Origin: Neocallimastix lanati (nom. inval.)
Taxonomy: Eukaryota; Neocallimastigomycota; Neocallimastigomycetes; Neocallimastigales; Neocallimastigaceae
DNA length: 64,000 bases
NCBI GenBank assembly: GCA_016946835.1
Contig: JACVTC010000245.1
Location: 1-64,000 of the forward strand
Direction of reading: 5' to 3'
Both the position numbers and the translations under genes were made by a program. Below, piece by piece: positions 21,210 to 33,525 of this stretch (position 1 is its first letter; each line of letters begins with the position of its first letter). The notes beneath the pieces were generated by a model. The model did no database searches. It saw only the letters and a list, made by a program, of their open reading frames with translations, and was not told the origin of the DNA.

Positions 21210-23834
21210 TTACCTCAAATGAATTAATTCGAAATAATCAAGTAAATTTAGACAAAAATCAAATAACAAATTCAGGAATAAATACAGGAGCAGATATTAA
21301 AGATAATTTAAATTCAGACGTAAGTAAAAATTTGAATTATTTTGAATCAATAAATAAAAAAGTAAATAACATAGGAATAAACAAAATAAATTTAAGCAAA
21401 AATAATTTAAATTTAAATATAAATAAAAATTCTGATTATTCTAATGAAGTAAGTAATAATTATAATTACTCAAATAACGGTTATAGTTCTAATGTAAATA
21501 ATAATAATATAAATAACAATTACATGGGGAATGATTTAAATCATAATTTAAATATTGATAATATTAACCCTATTGATAATAATTCTAATATAAGTGTAAA
21601 TAAACCAATAAATATAGTAATTAAAAATAATTCAAATTCAAATAATCAAATAGAAATAAAAATGAACCAGATAGTGAAAAATATATTTCACAGGATATAT
21701 CAGGAATTAATATCAATGAAAATAATGTCTGTAGGAAACATATTTTACGAGATAGATTTTTGCGTGAATTTGCAATTAGAAATTCGAATTCAAAACAAAA
21801 TAAACTAAATTGTAATGTTACAATGATAAGAATGTGAATGAAATTGTAAATAATTATAACATAAGAAATGAACAAAAGATAAGTAATGCAGTTAGTAATA
21901 ATAATAGTGACAATATGAATAATAATAAGAATGTTATTAATAAAATAACTATTAATAAGAAATATAAAAAATAAACAAGAATCCACAGAATTCTTGCTAA
22001 ATAAATTAAAAGAACCTTCAAGGACTTCAAACGGTTTAAATAATAAATGTAATAATAAAAATGGCAATAATACACAAAAACAAAGCGTTAGAAAGCAAAG
22101 TGTGAAAAATAACAAAAATGATAGCCATAAACAGGTTAATAAAAATAGTATCATATATGTTAAGAAAAATAATAACAAACGTAAAAAAAATTTATAAAGA
22201 TGAATATAATATTGTAAGACACCCATCAAAAAATATAAATCATTTAGTATAGATGATATAATAGGTACTAATGCTTTTCTAGCTGTAGATAATAATAATT
22301 CTATTGAACCACGCAGTTATAAAGAGATATTTTCCATGAAAGATAAAGACATGTGGTTGAAGGCAGTGGATGAAGAACTAAACAATATGAAGAAAATGAA
22401 TGTATTTTCAATAATCCGTAAAGTACCAAAAGATGCCAATGTTATTTCAACAAGGTGGGTCCTTAAACATAAGAAAGATTCTGAAGGTAAGATAATCAAA
22501 TATAAAGCTAGATTAGTAGCTAAGGGGTATAGCCAGGTGTATGGAATTGATTTCAAGAATACTTTTTCACCTACCCTTAAACAAGACACGCTCAAAATAA
22601 TAATAGCTATTTCTGTTCAAAATAAATTTCAAATACATCAAATGGATATTAAAGCGGCTTATCTAAACGCAAAGCTGGACGAAGACATTTATATGCTACT
22701 GCCAGAAGGAATGAATAAAAAGGGGTATTGCAAATTGAATAAAGCTTTATATGGTTTAAGGCAATCGGAAGGATGTGGAATGAGACCCTTAACAAGGTAT
22801 TGTTAGAATTGAATTTTAATAGATTTTTAAGTGATCCATGTGTTTACATTAAAAGGGATAAAACTAACAAGATTATATGCTTATTAGCAGTTTATGTGGA
22901 TGATATAATTGTTGCTGGGAAGTATGATCAAATAGTTAAAACAAATCTTTAATTAAAAATAATTTTGAAGCTACAGATGTAGGTGAAGTAGACTTTATTA
23001 TAGGTATAAAGTTTGAAAAATGTAATGATGGTTATATTATCCATCAGAAGAAATATCTTAATGAAATTTTAAATAAGTTTAATATCAATAAATATAATCC
23101 AGTATCAAATACAACACCAATCGAGTCTATTGAATTAAGGAGTAAAAAATTTAATGTAACAAAATATAAGCAAGCTATAGGATCCTTGTTATATTTAGCT
23201 ATCAGCACGAGGCCGGACATATTATTTTCTGTGAGTAAAGCTTCCAGAAAATCGATAATCCAACATACGAAGATTGGTACAATGTACTAAAAATTTTTAG
23301 ATACTTGAAAGGTAATCCTAATTATGGAATTAAATTCACTTATACTAATACTTTTAATTTTAATGTTTATGTTGACGCCGATTTAGGTGGTGATAAGGAA
23401 ACAAGGAAGTCAACTACTGGTTTGTAATGATGATAAACTCAGCTCCTACTAGTTGGTATTCCAAACTGCAACATTGTGTTTCAGTTTCTACTGCGGAAAG
23501 TGAGTATTATGGAATTCATGAGTGTGCAAGACACTGTCTCTGGTATAGAAATATATTTAAAGAACTTGGACTTAAGCAGGATGTTATTACAATAAACACC
23601 GATAATAAAGCTTCAATTTACAATTGCGAAAATGAAACTATTAATCCGAAATCCAAGCACATCGACCTTCGATATCACAGTATAAGAGAATTAATCAAGA
23701 AAGGTTATATTAATTTAAAGTATATAAAATCTGAAAATAACTTATCCGATGGATTTACCAAATATCTAAATTCTACTTTAATGACCAGGTTTAGAAATAA
23801 TATTCTCTATGATCTAAACAATATTAAACTTTAG
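19166..23834 (+). pseudogene. pol: Pol (unit D), intact through integrase, nine single-base indels afterwards
   Basis: Protease, HHCC finger, integrase and most of the linker are open to about 21650. One-base changes follow: losses near 21655, 21819, 22230, 22767, 22944, 23253 and 23420, and gains near 21967 and 22190. RT and RNase H are thereby split over several frames. There is one copy only of the 69-bp protease segment. The poly-Asn run has 14 repeats, the longest pure run among block-1 units. The RNase H motif NTDNKAA reads NTDNKAS here. Confidence 0.9.
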
Positions 23835-23840
23835 GGGGAA

Positions 23841-24230
23841 TGTTAAAAATAAAGTTTAATATTTTAATTAAGTCTTGTATAATTAAGATTTACTTATTTA
23901 TTAAATTAAATATGTTTTTCATTATTTTGTATAATGTAAAATATTATGAGGCGTATTAATGATGTACATCATATATTTACAATTATAACTAATATAGTTA
24001 AATTAAATTTTATTAATGTATATACATTTAAGGATTATGATAATTAATCCTATAATCAAATATTACTAAAAATACATAGTTATTAAAATAATAATAAAAT
24101 TATAATAAATAAATAAAATAAAGTGATCACACAATAAAAACTAAACAAAATAACATATATTTAACTAGATTAAGAGTCTCAGGTTAGCTCTAGTTAGTTT
24201 ATAAACTCAATAATAATTTATATTCCAACA
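23841..24230 (+). repeat. LTR4 (390 bp), mosaic of block-1 and block-2 types
   Basis: The left and middle part carries the LTR3 markers (ATAATCAAATATTAC, ACATAG). From about 24105 onward it carries the markers of LTR5 to LTR10 (AATAAATAAATAAAATAAAG, GATCACACAAT, CAAAATAACATATATTTAA). It also has private one-base changes (CAGGTTAG, ATAAACTCAA). It sits at the border between the two sequence blocks of the array. Confidence 0.9.
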
Positions 24231-24304
24231 ATAAAAAAAAATAAAAGTAAATTGAAATTTCAAGATTCCGAAATTTATTTTAATTAAATCTTAGTTATTC
24301 AATA

Positions 24305-25362
24305 ATGGAAGATAGATCATTTAATATTTTAAGCAACAAAAAACTCACTGTCGAAACCTATCCTCTTTGGGCATCAGATATGGATCTAATATTAACAGCC
24401 AATGAATTAGATCAATATATCTACGAAAACAACATGAAGAAGATCTCGAAAAACTCAGAAAATTTTGAATCTTCAAAGGGAATTAAAATTAGAGGAACTG
24501 AGATATACTATCATAAATCAGTCACGAAAAATATGATAGTTGGTGACAGCAAAGCAAAAAGATACATCAGTATGATTTAGAAAATGAAATAAAGTTAAGT
24601 ATTGACTTCAAAAACAGTTCCGCATATGAAATATGGGAGTTATTGAAAAAGACTTTTACTAAAGGTAAAGAGGAAATGAAATTACAACTAAATGAAAAAT
24701 TAGAGAATATGATCTATGATAAATCTTCAGACATAGGAATATTCATAGCCAACATGGAAGTCACATTTAATAAATTAGAAGAATTAGGTGATAAAGTCAG
24801 TGATGAAAGAAAATTCAACTATTTATATAATGCTCTTCCATCAGACATTACCCAATTAACAAATATGTTAGGTTTTCAAAATGATTGGAATAGATGTTGC
24901 GATATGTTAAAAACATCAATTCCAAAGATAAAGTTCTTAAATAGCTTAAGAATTAAGCAAGAGAAAACAAAAGCATTTAGTAGTGAAACAAAAACAATAG
25001 AAAGTGTCAAAAGATATAAACAAAAATAGAAATCTTAGCAAGAAAAAATAGGAAAAATATAAAGTGCCACAATTGTGGCGGATTTGGCCATATATCACGT
25101 GAGTGCCTCAAGAATGGAAGAATCATGGAGGGTAGTGTACGATAAATATGGTAAAAGACACTACAAAGAGAAGAAAATGAAACACCAACAACATGCAGAT
25201 AACGTAGAAGTTAATGAGCAAGAAGAAGAATCTGAAAGGTATGTAGATATATACAGTAATGCCTTAAATATGGACTATAATGATGAAAGGGAGGAAAGTC
25301 AATCCAACTGCGTAACAACAAGAATCCCAAAAAATAAAAACAATATCAAAAATTTTCATTAA
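24305..25362 (+). pseudogene. gag: Gag (unit E), several single-base indels
   Basis: Losses occur near 24574, 25123 and 25132 and gains near 25024 and 25042, splitting the protein into three frames. The zinc-knuckle DNA is present, but the Cys-His ladder falls between shifts. Residue 137 is Ile, the marker of units E to K, and the tail has Asn where B to D have Thr. Confidence 0.88.
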
Positions 25363-27330
25363 AACAATATACTAGGCAGAGCTTAAGTTATTATACTGCC
25401 AAGTATAAAAAACGTAATAATAACAAAGAAAATAAAATTAATAAAAATAACAACAACATTACTTTATGGACATTAGATTCTGGGCGTCATACCACATGAC
25501 CCATGATGAAAATAATTTAGTGAATACACGTGATTTTCATATAAATATATATTTTGCTAACGGAGGAATGGTGAAATCCAAAAGTATTGGTAATTATATT
25601 GGTTTAATTAACAATCATAAAATTATTTTGAATGATGTTATATATGTGCCATCCTTTAAAAGAAGTCTAATTTCTATAGATCATTTAAGTAAAGATAATT
25701 ATAAAACCTGTATTTTGTAAAAATAAGTATGATAATAAAAACTGTGCCATCTTATATAATGATAATGGAAAACGAATTTATACATCATACGCTAACAATT
25801 CAAAAGTTTACAAAATACTAACTAGAAAAAATAATATAAATAATAATTCAAATAATGTTGTAATGTTATAATATACAAAATGCTATAAACGATTCTAATA
25901 TGGATTTATGGCATAGAAGAATGGGTCATTTTAATATTGACTCTATTAAAGATAGATTAATAAAATATATATAAAACAAAAATGCAAAATTTGTTCTTGT
26001 TCAAAAATTAAAAAACCTCCCCTATAAACCATCCACCAACCATATGACAAAACCATTTGAACTTATTCATATGGACTTAGTGTTCGTTCCCGATTATTCT
26101 ATTTACGGGAATAAATATTTTTTATCTATTCTTGACGATTATTCAAGATATAGTTGGGTCCTCTTCATAAAGAGAAAAAGTGATACATTTAAAACCTTTA
26201 TTATATGGTACAATCAAATCAAAAACTTATTTGATAATTGTAATATTAAATATATTAAAACTGATAACGGTACAGCATTCTTTAACAATAATTTCAACGA
26301 ATTCTACGAAAGAACAGGAATAATACATGAGCATACTATTGCTCATAATCCACAACAAAATGGTAGGGTGGAAAGACTTCATGGGACACTAATATCTAAT
26401 GGTGATGCTATGCTTAATGATGCAAAGTTAAACCATAAATTTTGGGAAGATGCTGTATCCACAGCAAATTATATACACAACAGACTGCCACATAAAGGCA
26501 ACAATAACAAAGTACCATATGAAATCTTGTTTAAAAGTAAAGTTGACTACAATAAATTTAGAGTCTTTGGTTGTCGTGTATATTTTTACGTTCCAAAACA
26601 ATTTAGGAAGAAGTTTTGCAATACAACTCTCCCTGGTATCTTTCTCGGATACGATGAAATAAACCATACCGCTTACAAAATATATGATATTAAAAATAAC
26701 AAAATAATTCTAGCTCGCACTGTAGAATTTCTTGAGGATGAACCTGCAAATTTAAGTGCTCCTCTATCATCACCGGATAATATAAATTTTACTAATTATT
26801 ATGAAGATGAAGAGATAGACTATATGAATAGTGATGATAATGGAAATAATATAAATGATGAGAATAATGAATACAATATAATTTATAATATAAACAATAA
26901 TAATGACAATAATAATAATAATACCAAAATTAACGAAATTAATAATTTAATCAATGAACATAACTATAATAATATATATCGTCCAAATAATAATAATTTT
27001 ATTAATATGGATCAAAATCAAAATAATTTAATTTTACAAAATCAAAATAATATTATTGGACCTCCACAACATAACAATAATTTTGAAGATAACAATAATA
27101 AAAATTTTTCAATTCCTAATTTAAACAACCAATTAAATAATTTAAATTATAAATTTAATGATCAATCATTAAATTTAGATAATAATAATAAAACTAATTC
27201 AAATGTTATAAATCATAATCTAAATAATTTTAATCAGAAAAATATTAATTCCATTTATTTCCAAGAAGAAAATAATAAGGATTTTCATAATGGAAATAAA
27301 GAAAGATTTAATATTAATAATTTAATTGAA

Positions 27331-27366
<36 letters not shown>

Positions 27367-29988
27367 TACCTCAAATGAATTAATTCGAAATAATCAAGTA
27401 AATTTAGACAAAAATCAAATAACAAATTCAGGAATAAATACAGGAGCAGATATTAAAGATAATTTAAATTCAGACGTAAGTAAAAATTTGAATTATTTTG
27501 AATCAATAAATAAAAAAGTAAATAACATAGGGATAAACATTTAAGCAAAAATAATTTAAATTTAAATGTAAATAAAAATTCTGATTATTCTAATGAAGTA
27601 AGTAATAATTATAATTACTCAAATAACGGTTATAGTTCTAATGTAAATAATAATAATATAAATAACAATTACATGGGGAATGATTTAAATCATAATTTAA
27701 ATATTGATAATATTAACCCTATTGATAATAATTCTAATATAAGTGTAAATAAACCAATAAATATAGTAATTAAAAATAATTCAAATTCAAATAATCAAAT
27801 AGAAAATAAAAATGAACCAGATAGTGAAAAATATATTTCACAGGATATATCAGGAATTAATATCAATGAAAATAATGTCTGTGGGAAACATATTTTACGA
27901 GATAGATTTTTGCGTGAATTTGCAATTAGAAATTCGAATTCAAAACAAAATAAACAAAATTGTAATGATTACAATGATAAGAATGTGAATGAAATTGTAA
28001 ACAATAATAACATAAGAAATAAACAAAAGATAAGTAACGCAGTTAGTAATAATAATAGTGACAATATGAATAATAATGAGAATGTTATTAATAAAATAAC
28101 TATTAATAAGAAATATAAAAATAAACAAGAATCCACGGAATTCTTGCTAAATAAATTAAAAGAACCTTTAAGTACTTCAAACGGTTTAAATAATAATTGT
28201 AATAATAAAAATGGTAATAATATACAAAAACAAAGCGTTAGAAAGCAAAGTGTGAAAAATAACAAAAATGATAGCCATAAACAGGTTAATAAAAATAGTA
28301 TCATATATGTTAAGAAAAATAATAACAAACGTAAAAAAATTTATAAAGATGAATATAATATTGTAAAACACCCATCAAAAAAATATAAATCATTTAGTAT
28401 AGATGATATAATAGGTACTAATGCTTTTCTAGCTGTAGATAATAATAATTCTATTGAACCACGCAGTTATAAAGAGATATTTTCCATGAAAGATAAAGAC
28501 ATGTGGTTGAAGGCAGTGGATGAAGAACTAAACAATATGAAGAAAATGAATGTGTTTTCAATAATCCGTAAAGTACCAAAAGACGCCAATGTTATTTCAA
28601 CAAGGTGGGTCCTTAAACATAAGAAAGATTCTGAAGGTAAGATAATCAAATATAAAGCTAGATTAGTAGCTAAGGGGTATAGCCAGGTGTATGGAATTGA
28701 TTTCAAGAATACTTTTTCACCTACCCTTAAACAAGACACGCTCAAAATAATAATAGCTATTTCTGTTCAAAATAAATTTCAAATACATCAAATGGATATT
28801 AAAGCGGCGTATCTAAACGCAAAGCTGGACGAAGACATTTATATGCTACTGCCAGAAGGAATGAATAAAAAGGGGTATTGCAAATTGAATAAAGCTTTAT
28901 ATGGTTTAAGGCAATCCGGAAGAATGTGGAATGAGACCCTTAACAAGGTATTGTTAGAGTTGAATTTTAATAGATTTTTAAGTGATCCATGTGTTTACAT
29001 TAAAAGGGATAAAACTAACAAGATTATATGCTTATTAGCAGTTTATGTGGACGATATAATTGTTGCTGGGAAGTATGATCAAATAATTAAAACGAAATCT
29101 TTAATTAAAAATAATTTTGAAGCTACAGATGTAGGTGAAGTAGACTTTATTATAGGTATAAAGTTTGAAAAATGTAATGATGGTTATATTATCCATCAGA
29201 AGAAATATCTTAATGAAATTTTAAATAAGTTTAATATCAATAAATATAATCCAGTATCAAATACAACACCAATCGAGTCTATTGAATTAAGGAGTAAAAA
29301 ATTTAATGTAACAAAATATAAGCAAGCTATAGGATCCTTGTTATATTTAGCTATCAGCACGAGGCCGGACATATTATTTTCTGTGAGTAAAGCTTCCAGA
29401 AAATCCGATAATCCAACATACGAAGATTGGTACAATGTACTAAAAATTTTTAGATACTTGAAAGGTAATCCTAATTATGGAATTAAATTCACTTATACTA
29501 ATACTTTTAATTTTAATGTTTATGTTGACGCCGATTTAGGTGGTGATAAGGAAACAAGGAAGTCAACTACTGGATTTGTAATGATGATAAACTCAGCTCC
29601 TACTAGTTGGTATTCCAAACTGCAACATTGTGTTTCAGTTTCTACTGCGGAAAGTGAGTATTATGGAATTCATGAGTGTGCAAGACACTGTCTCTGGTAT
29701 AGAAATATATTTAAGGAACTTGGACTTAAGCAGGATGTTATTACAATAAACACCGATAATAAAGCTGCAATTTACAATTGCGAAAATGAAACTATTAATC
29801 CGAAATCTAAGCACATCGACCTACGATATCACAGTGTAAGAGAATTAATCAAGAAAGGTTATATCAATTTAAAGTATATAAAATCTGAAAATAACTTATC
29901 TGATGGATTTACCAAATATCTAAATTCTACTTTAATGACCAGGTTTAGAAATAATATTCTCTATGATCTAAACAATATTAAACTTTAG
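25338..29988 (+). pseudogene. pol: Pol (unit E), broken in protease/finger region and in linker; integrase, RT and RNase H open
   Basis: A lost G near 25483 breaks the protease active-site codons. Further one-base changes lie near 25706, 25863, 25960 and 26005. The integrase and first half of the linker are open at 26044-27378. The AAT run near 27364 is frame-altered, and 7 bp are lost near 27539, which restores the frame. Linker end, RT and RNase H are open at 27673-29988. In the integrase motif TDNGTEF the Glu codon reads Ala (base 26276); this is not the catalytic Glu, which is intact in the GRVER motif. Confidence 0.88.
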
Positions 29989-29994
29989 GGGGAA

Positions 29995-30387
29995 TGTTAA
30001 AAATAAAGTTTAATATTTTAATTAAGTCTTGTATAATTAAGATTTACTTATTTATTAAATTAAATATGTTTTTCATTATTTTGTATAATGTAAAATATTA
30101 TGAGGCGTATTAATGATGTACATCATATATTTACAATTATAACTAATATAGTTAAATTAAATTTTATTAATGTATATACATTTAAGGATTATGATAATTA
30201 ATCCTATAATAAAAAATATTACTAAAAAATTATATAGTTATTAAAATAATAATAAAATTATAATAAATAAATAAAATAAAGTGATCACACAATAAAAACT
30301 AAACAAAATAACATATATTTAATAGATTAAGAGTCTCAGTTAGCTCTAGTTAGTTTATAAACATCAATAATAATTTATATTCCAACA
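29995..30387 (+). repeat. LTR5 (393 bp), block-2 type
   Basis: The ends are TGTT and AACA after the usual purine tract. Block-2 markers include ATAATAAAAAATATTAC, AAAAAATTATATAG and GATCACACAAT. LTR6, LTR8, LTR9 and LTR10 have the same length and markers. Confidence 0.93.
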
Positions 30388-30461
30388 ATAAAAAAAAATA
30401 AAAGTAAATTGAAATTTCAAGATTCCGAAATTTATTTTAATTAAATCTTAGTTATTCAATA

Positions 30462-31532
30462 ATGGAAGATAGATCATTTAATATTTTAAGCAACAAAAAA
30501 CTCACTGTCGAAACCTATCCTCTTTGGGCATCAGATATGGATCTAATATTAACAGCCAATGAATTAGATCAATATATCTACGAAAACAACATGAAGAAGA
30601 TCTCGAAAAACTCAGAAAATTTTGAATCTTCAAAGGGAATTAAAATTAGAGGAACTGAGATATACTATCATAAATCAGTCACGAAAAATATGATAGTTGG
30701 TGACAGCAAAGCAAAAAGATACATCAGTATGAATTTAGAAAATGAAATAAAGTTAAGTATTGACTTCAAAAACAGTTCCGCATATGAAATATGGGAGTTA
30801 TTGAAAAAGACTTTTACTAAAGGTAAAGAGGAAATGAAATTACAACTAAATGAAAAATTAGAGAATATGATCTATGATAAATCTTCAGACATAGGAATAT
30901 TCATAGCCAACATGGAAGTCACATTTAATAAATTAGAAGAATTAGGTGATAAAGTCAGTGATGAAAGAAAATTCAACTATTTATATAATGCTCTTCCATC
31001 AGACATTACCCAATTAACAAATATGTTAGGTTTTCAAAATGATTGGAATAGATGTTGCGATATGTTAAAAACATCAATTCCAAAGATAAAGTTCTTAAAT
31101 AGCTTAAGAATTAAGCAAGAGAAAACAAAAGCATTTAGTAGTGAAACAAAAACAATAGAAAGTGTCAAAAGATATAAACAAAATAGAAATCTTAGCAAGA
31201 AAAATAGGAAAAATATAAAGTGCCACAATTGTGGCGGATTTGGCCATATATCACGTGAGTGCCTCAAGAATGGAAGAATTCATGGAGGTGTAGTGTACGA
31301 TAAATATGGTAAAAGACACTACAAAGAGAAGAAAATGAAACACCAACAACATGCAGATAACGTAGAAGTTAATGAGCAAGAAGAAGAATCTGAAAGGTAT
31401 GTAGATATATACAGTAATGCCTTAAATATGGACTATAATGATGAAAGGGAGGAAAGTCAATCCAACTGCGTAACAACAAGAATCCCAAAAAATAAAACAA
31501 TATCAAAAATTTTCATTAAAACAATATACTAG
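30462..31532 (+). CDS. gag: Gag (unit F), open, altered C-terminus
   Basis: The product has 356 residues instead of 352. Loss of one A near 31497 moves the end of gag into another frame, so it reads past the usual TAA and stops at TAG after KTIY. The protein up to the tail is normal, zinc knuckle included. As in unit A, the slippery heptamer (31507-31513) is now out of register, so Gag-Pol production should fail if the base is really missing. Confidence 0.9.
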   Translation: MEDRSFNILSNKKLTVETYPLWASDMDLILTANELDQYIYENNMKKISKNSENFESSKGIKIRGTEIYYHKSVTKNMIVGDSKAKRYISMNLENEIKLSIDFKNSSAYEIWELLKKTFTKGKEEMKLQLNEKLENMIYDKSSDIGIFIANMEVTFNKLEELGDKVSDERKFNYLYNALPSDITQLTNMLGFQNDWNRCCDMLKTSIPKIKFLNSLRIKQEKTKAFSSETKTIESVKRYKQNRNLSKKNRKNIKCHNCGGFGHISRECLKNGRIHGGVVYDKYGKRHYKEKKMKHQQHADNVEVNEQEEESERYVDIYSNALNMDYNDEREESQSNCVTTRIPKNKTISKIFIKTIY

Positions 31533-33488
31533 GCAGAGCTTAAGTTATTATACTGCCAAGTATAAAAAACGTAATAATAACAAAGAAAATAAAATTAATA
31601 AAAATAACAACAACATTACTTTATGGACATTAGATTCTGGGGCGTCATACCACATGACCCATGATGAAAATAATTTAGTGAATACACGTGATTTTCATAT
31701 AAATATATATTTTGCTAACGGAGGAATGGTGAAATCCAAAAGTATTGGTAATTATATTGGTTTAATTAACAATCATAAAATTATTTTGAATGATGTTATA
31801 TATGTGCCATCCTTTAAAAGAAGTCTAATTTCTATAGATCATTTAAGTAAAGATAATTATAAAACTGTATTTTGTAAAAATAAGTATGATAATAAAAACT
31901 GTGCCATCTTATATAATGATAATGGAAAACGAATTTATACATCATACGCTAACAATTCAAAAGTTTACAAAATACTAACTAGAAAAAATAATATAAATAA
32001 TAATTCAAATAATGTTGTATGTTATAATATACAAAATGCTATAAACGATTCTAATATGGATTTATGGCATAGAAGAATGGGTCATTTTAATATTGACTCT
32101 ATTAAAGATAGATTAAATAAAATATATATAAAACAAAAATGCAAAATTTGTTCTTGTTCAAAATTAAAAAACCTCCCCTATAAACCATCCACCAACCATA
32201 TGACAAAACCATTTGAACTTATTCATATGGACTTAGTGTTCGTTCCCGATTATTCTATTTACGGGAATAAATATTTTTTATCTATTCTTGACGATTATTC
32301 AAGATATAGTTGGGTCCTCTTCATAAAGAGAAAAAGTGATACATTTAAAACCTTTATTATATGGTACAATCAAATCAAAAACTTATTTGATAATTGTAAT
32401 ATTAAATATATTAAAACTGATAACGGTACAGAATTCTTTAACAATAATTTCAACGAATTCTACGAAAGAACAGGAATAATACATGAGCATACTATTGCTC
32501 ATAATCCACAACAAAATGGTAGGGTGGAAAGACTTCATGGGACATTAATATCTAATGGTGATGCCATGCTTAATGATGCAAAGTTAAACCATAAATTTTG
32601 GGAAGATGCTGTATCCACAGCAAATTATATACACAACAGATTGCCACATAAAGGCAACAATAACAAAGTACCATATGAAATCTTATTTAAAAGTAAAGTT
32701 GACTATAATAAATTTAGAGTCTTTGGTTGTCGTGTATATTTTTACGTTCCCAAAACAATTTAGGAAGAAGTTTTGCAATACAACTCTCCCTGGTATCTTT
32801 CTCGGATACGATGAAATAAACCATACCGCTTACAAAAATATATGATATTAAAAATAACAAAATAATTCTAGCTCGCACTGTAGAATTTCTTGAGGATGAA
32901 CCTGCAAATTTAAGTGCTCCTCTATCATCACCGGATAATATAAATTTTACTAATTATTATGAAGAATGAAGAGATAGACTATATGAATAGTGATGATAAT
33001 GGAAATAATATAAATGATGAGAATAATGAATACAATATAATTTATAATATAAACAATAATAATGACAATAATAATAATAATACCAAAATTAACGAAATTA
33101 ATAATTTAATCAATGAACATAACTATAATAATATATATCGTCCAAATAATTAATTTTATTAATATGGATCAAATCAAAATAATTTAATTTTACAAAATCA
33201 AAATTAATATTATTGGACCTCCACAACATAACAATAATTTTGAAGATAACAATAAATAAAAATTTTCAATTCCTAATTTAAACAACCAATTAAATAATTT
33301 AAATTATAAATTTAATGATCAATCATTAAATTTAGATAATAATAATAAAACTAATTCAAATGTTATAAATCATAATCTAAATAATTTTTAATCAGAAAAA
33401 TATTAATTCCATTTATTTCCAAGAAGAAAATAATAAGGATTTTCATAATGGAAATAAAGAAAGATTTAATATTAATAATTTAATTGAA

Positions 33489-33525
<37 letters not shown>

